From the NCBI RefSeq assembly GCF_014863545.1, contig NZ_CP062260.1:2170001-2234000 (forward strand): 64,000 nucleotides of DNA, read 5' to 3'. The DNA is from Paenibacillus sp. JNUCC32. Lineage in GTDB: Bacteria; Bacillota; Bacilli; Paenibacillales; Paenibacillaceae. The notes beneath the pieces are model-generated. The model did no database searches. It saw nothing but the letters and a program-made list of their open reading frames with translations, and was not told the origin of the DNA. The position numbers were made by a program, and so were the translations under genes. Below are positions 63,553 through 64,000 of the stretch, in pieces. Numbering within the stretch: the first letter of the stretch is position 1; each line of letters begins with the position of its first letter.

Positions 63553-64000
63553 GTGAAGATTTGTCGCACCGCGCTGATCGGGATCGGGGGATTCGGCGCT
63601 GAACATGTGAAAGTCATGCAGAAGCTGGTCGAAGAGGGTAGCCTGCAGGTTGCTGCTTTTGCGGAGCCGAATGTCGGCGCTCATCAGGAGTCTTACGGCA
63701 AGCTGACCGCGCTTGGGGCCGTCCATTATATAGACTACGTGCAGATGCTCACGCTGCATTCGGATATCGATTTCGTCGTCATCGTCACGCCGATCTCCTC
63801 CCACAAGCCGATGTGCATCCAGGTGATGCGGATGGGCTTTCACGTGCTGGTGGAGAAGCCCCCGGCGGTAACGATTCAGGACTTGGACGAGATGATCGCG
63901 GTGCAGATGGAGACCGGGCGCTTGTGCCAGGTGAACTTCCAGAATACGTCGGGCCAGGCGTTCCGAACGCTGCTGGAAAGGATCGGCTCCGGTGTGCTCG
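63553..64000 (+). CDS. Gfo/Idh/MocA family oxidoreductase (partial, runs off the window)
   Basis: Open from GTG 63553 (GAGGGAAGGA upstream) to the window end, 149 codons: ICRTALIGIGGFGAEHVKVM is the Rossmann motif, DIDFVVIVTPISSHKPM the second strand, and HVLVEKPPAVTIQDLDEMI the EKP loop. A second oxidoreductase in the same operon, about 40% of a full protein visible. The intergenic 63477-63552 carries no hairpin of note. Confidence 0.85.
   Translation, partial: MKICRTALIGIGGFGAEHVKVMQKLVEEGSLQVAAFAEPNVGAHQESYGKLTALGAVHYIDYVQMLTLHSDIDFVVIVTPISSHKPMCIQVMRMGFHVLVEKPPAVTIQDLDEMIAVQMETGRLCQVNFQNTSGQAFRTLLERIGSGVL

Overview
The window looks like chromosomal DNA of an endospore-forming member of the Paenibacillaceae (Paenibacillus or a close relative). 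The evidence is protein content: two very large secreted glycosidase-type proteins ending in S-layer homology (SLH) repeats, three proteins with the copper-amine-oxidase N-terminal stalk domain, many AraC and Gfo/Idh/MocA genes, a DUF2277 protein, a yjdF riboswitch with its gene, and a five-gene operon matching Bacillus subtilis yraG-yraF-adhB-yraE-yraD. No rRNA, tRNA or CRISPR array was seen.

Layout. 1-9.3 kb: two regulator/enzyme pairs (MerR with a short-chain dehydrogenase; TetR with an ApbA-type reductase), a nucleotidyltransferase, an AraC/Gfo-Idh divergent pair, a catalase, and several gene fragments. 9.3-35.2 kb: an accessory stretch of mostly plus-strand single genes (HEAT-like protein, DUF2207 protein, erythromycin-esterase-type protein, a sensor plus fused kinase-regulator, YjdF, aminoglycoside-phosphotransferase-type kinases, alpha/beta hydrolase, SMI1/KNR4 protein, actinobacterial-looking serine hydrolase, epoxide hydrolase). 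They are separated by two or three families of interspersed terminator-bearing repeats and by decayed genes. 35.6-44.1 kb: the two SLH-anchored surface proteins (GH20 type and DUF4855 type), probably one operon. 44.3-48 kb: DUF2277, AraC, phytanoyl-CoA dioxygenase-type oxygenase and a broken TIM-barrel epimerase. 48-52.2 kb: a major-royal-jelly-type protein and the minus-strand spore-coat/adhB operon. 52.9-58.8 kb: a third stalk-domain protein, an XRE-cupin regulator, an MFS exporter with a universal stress protein, and a beheaded histidine kinase. 59.1-64 kb: an AraC regulator followed by a GC-richer catabolic set: Gfo/Idh/MocA, DUF993, sugar-phosphate isomerase/epimerase, and a second Gfo/Idh/MocA that runs off the window.

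The most unusual feature is the repeat system. Family A is built on CTAACGGG-N-GTTAG half-sites, often doubled around a hairpin. Family B (about 160-200 bp) contains a GGGAC/GTCCC hairpin, a Rho-independent terminator (AGTCGCT/AGCGACT then T-run) and a 20-bp-arm palindrome whose arms co-vary between copies. Family C is a related shorter variant. All copies lie in plus orientation, many sit directly 3' of single plus-strand genes, and at least four broken genes stop at an element edge. Doubled family A copies fold like integron attC sites, though the core does not match the GTTRRRY consensus exactly and no integrase is present here. They may be a mobile terminator or REP-like family, or a cassette-like array; a genome-wide search would decide.

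Both MerR/reductase pairs show -35/-10 elements 19 bp apart with the dyad between them. A 52-bp box is duplicated in front of the erythromycin-esterase-type gene and the sensor/kinase-regulator operon, suggesting one regulon.
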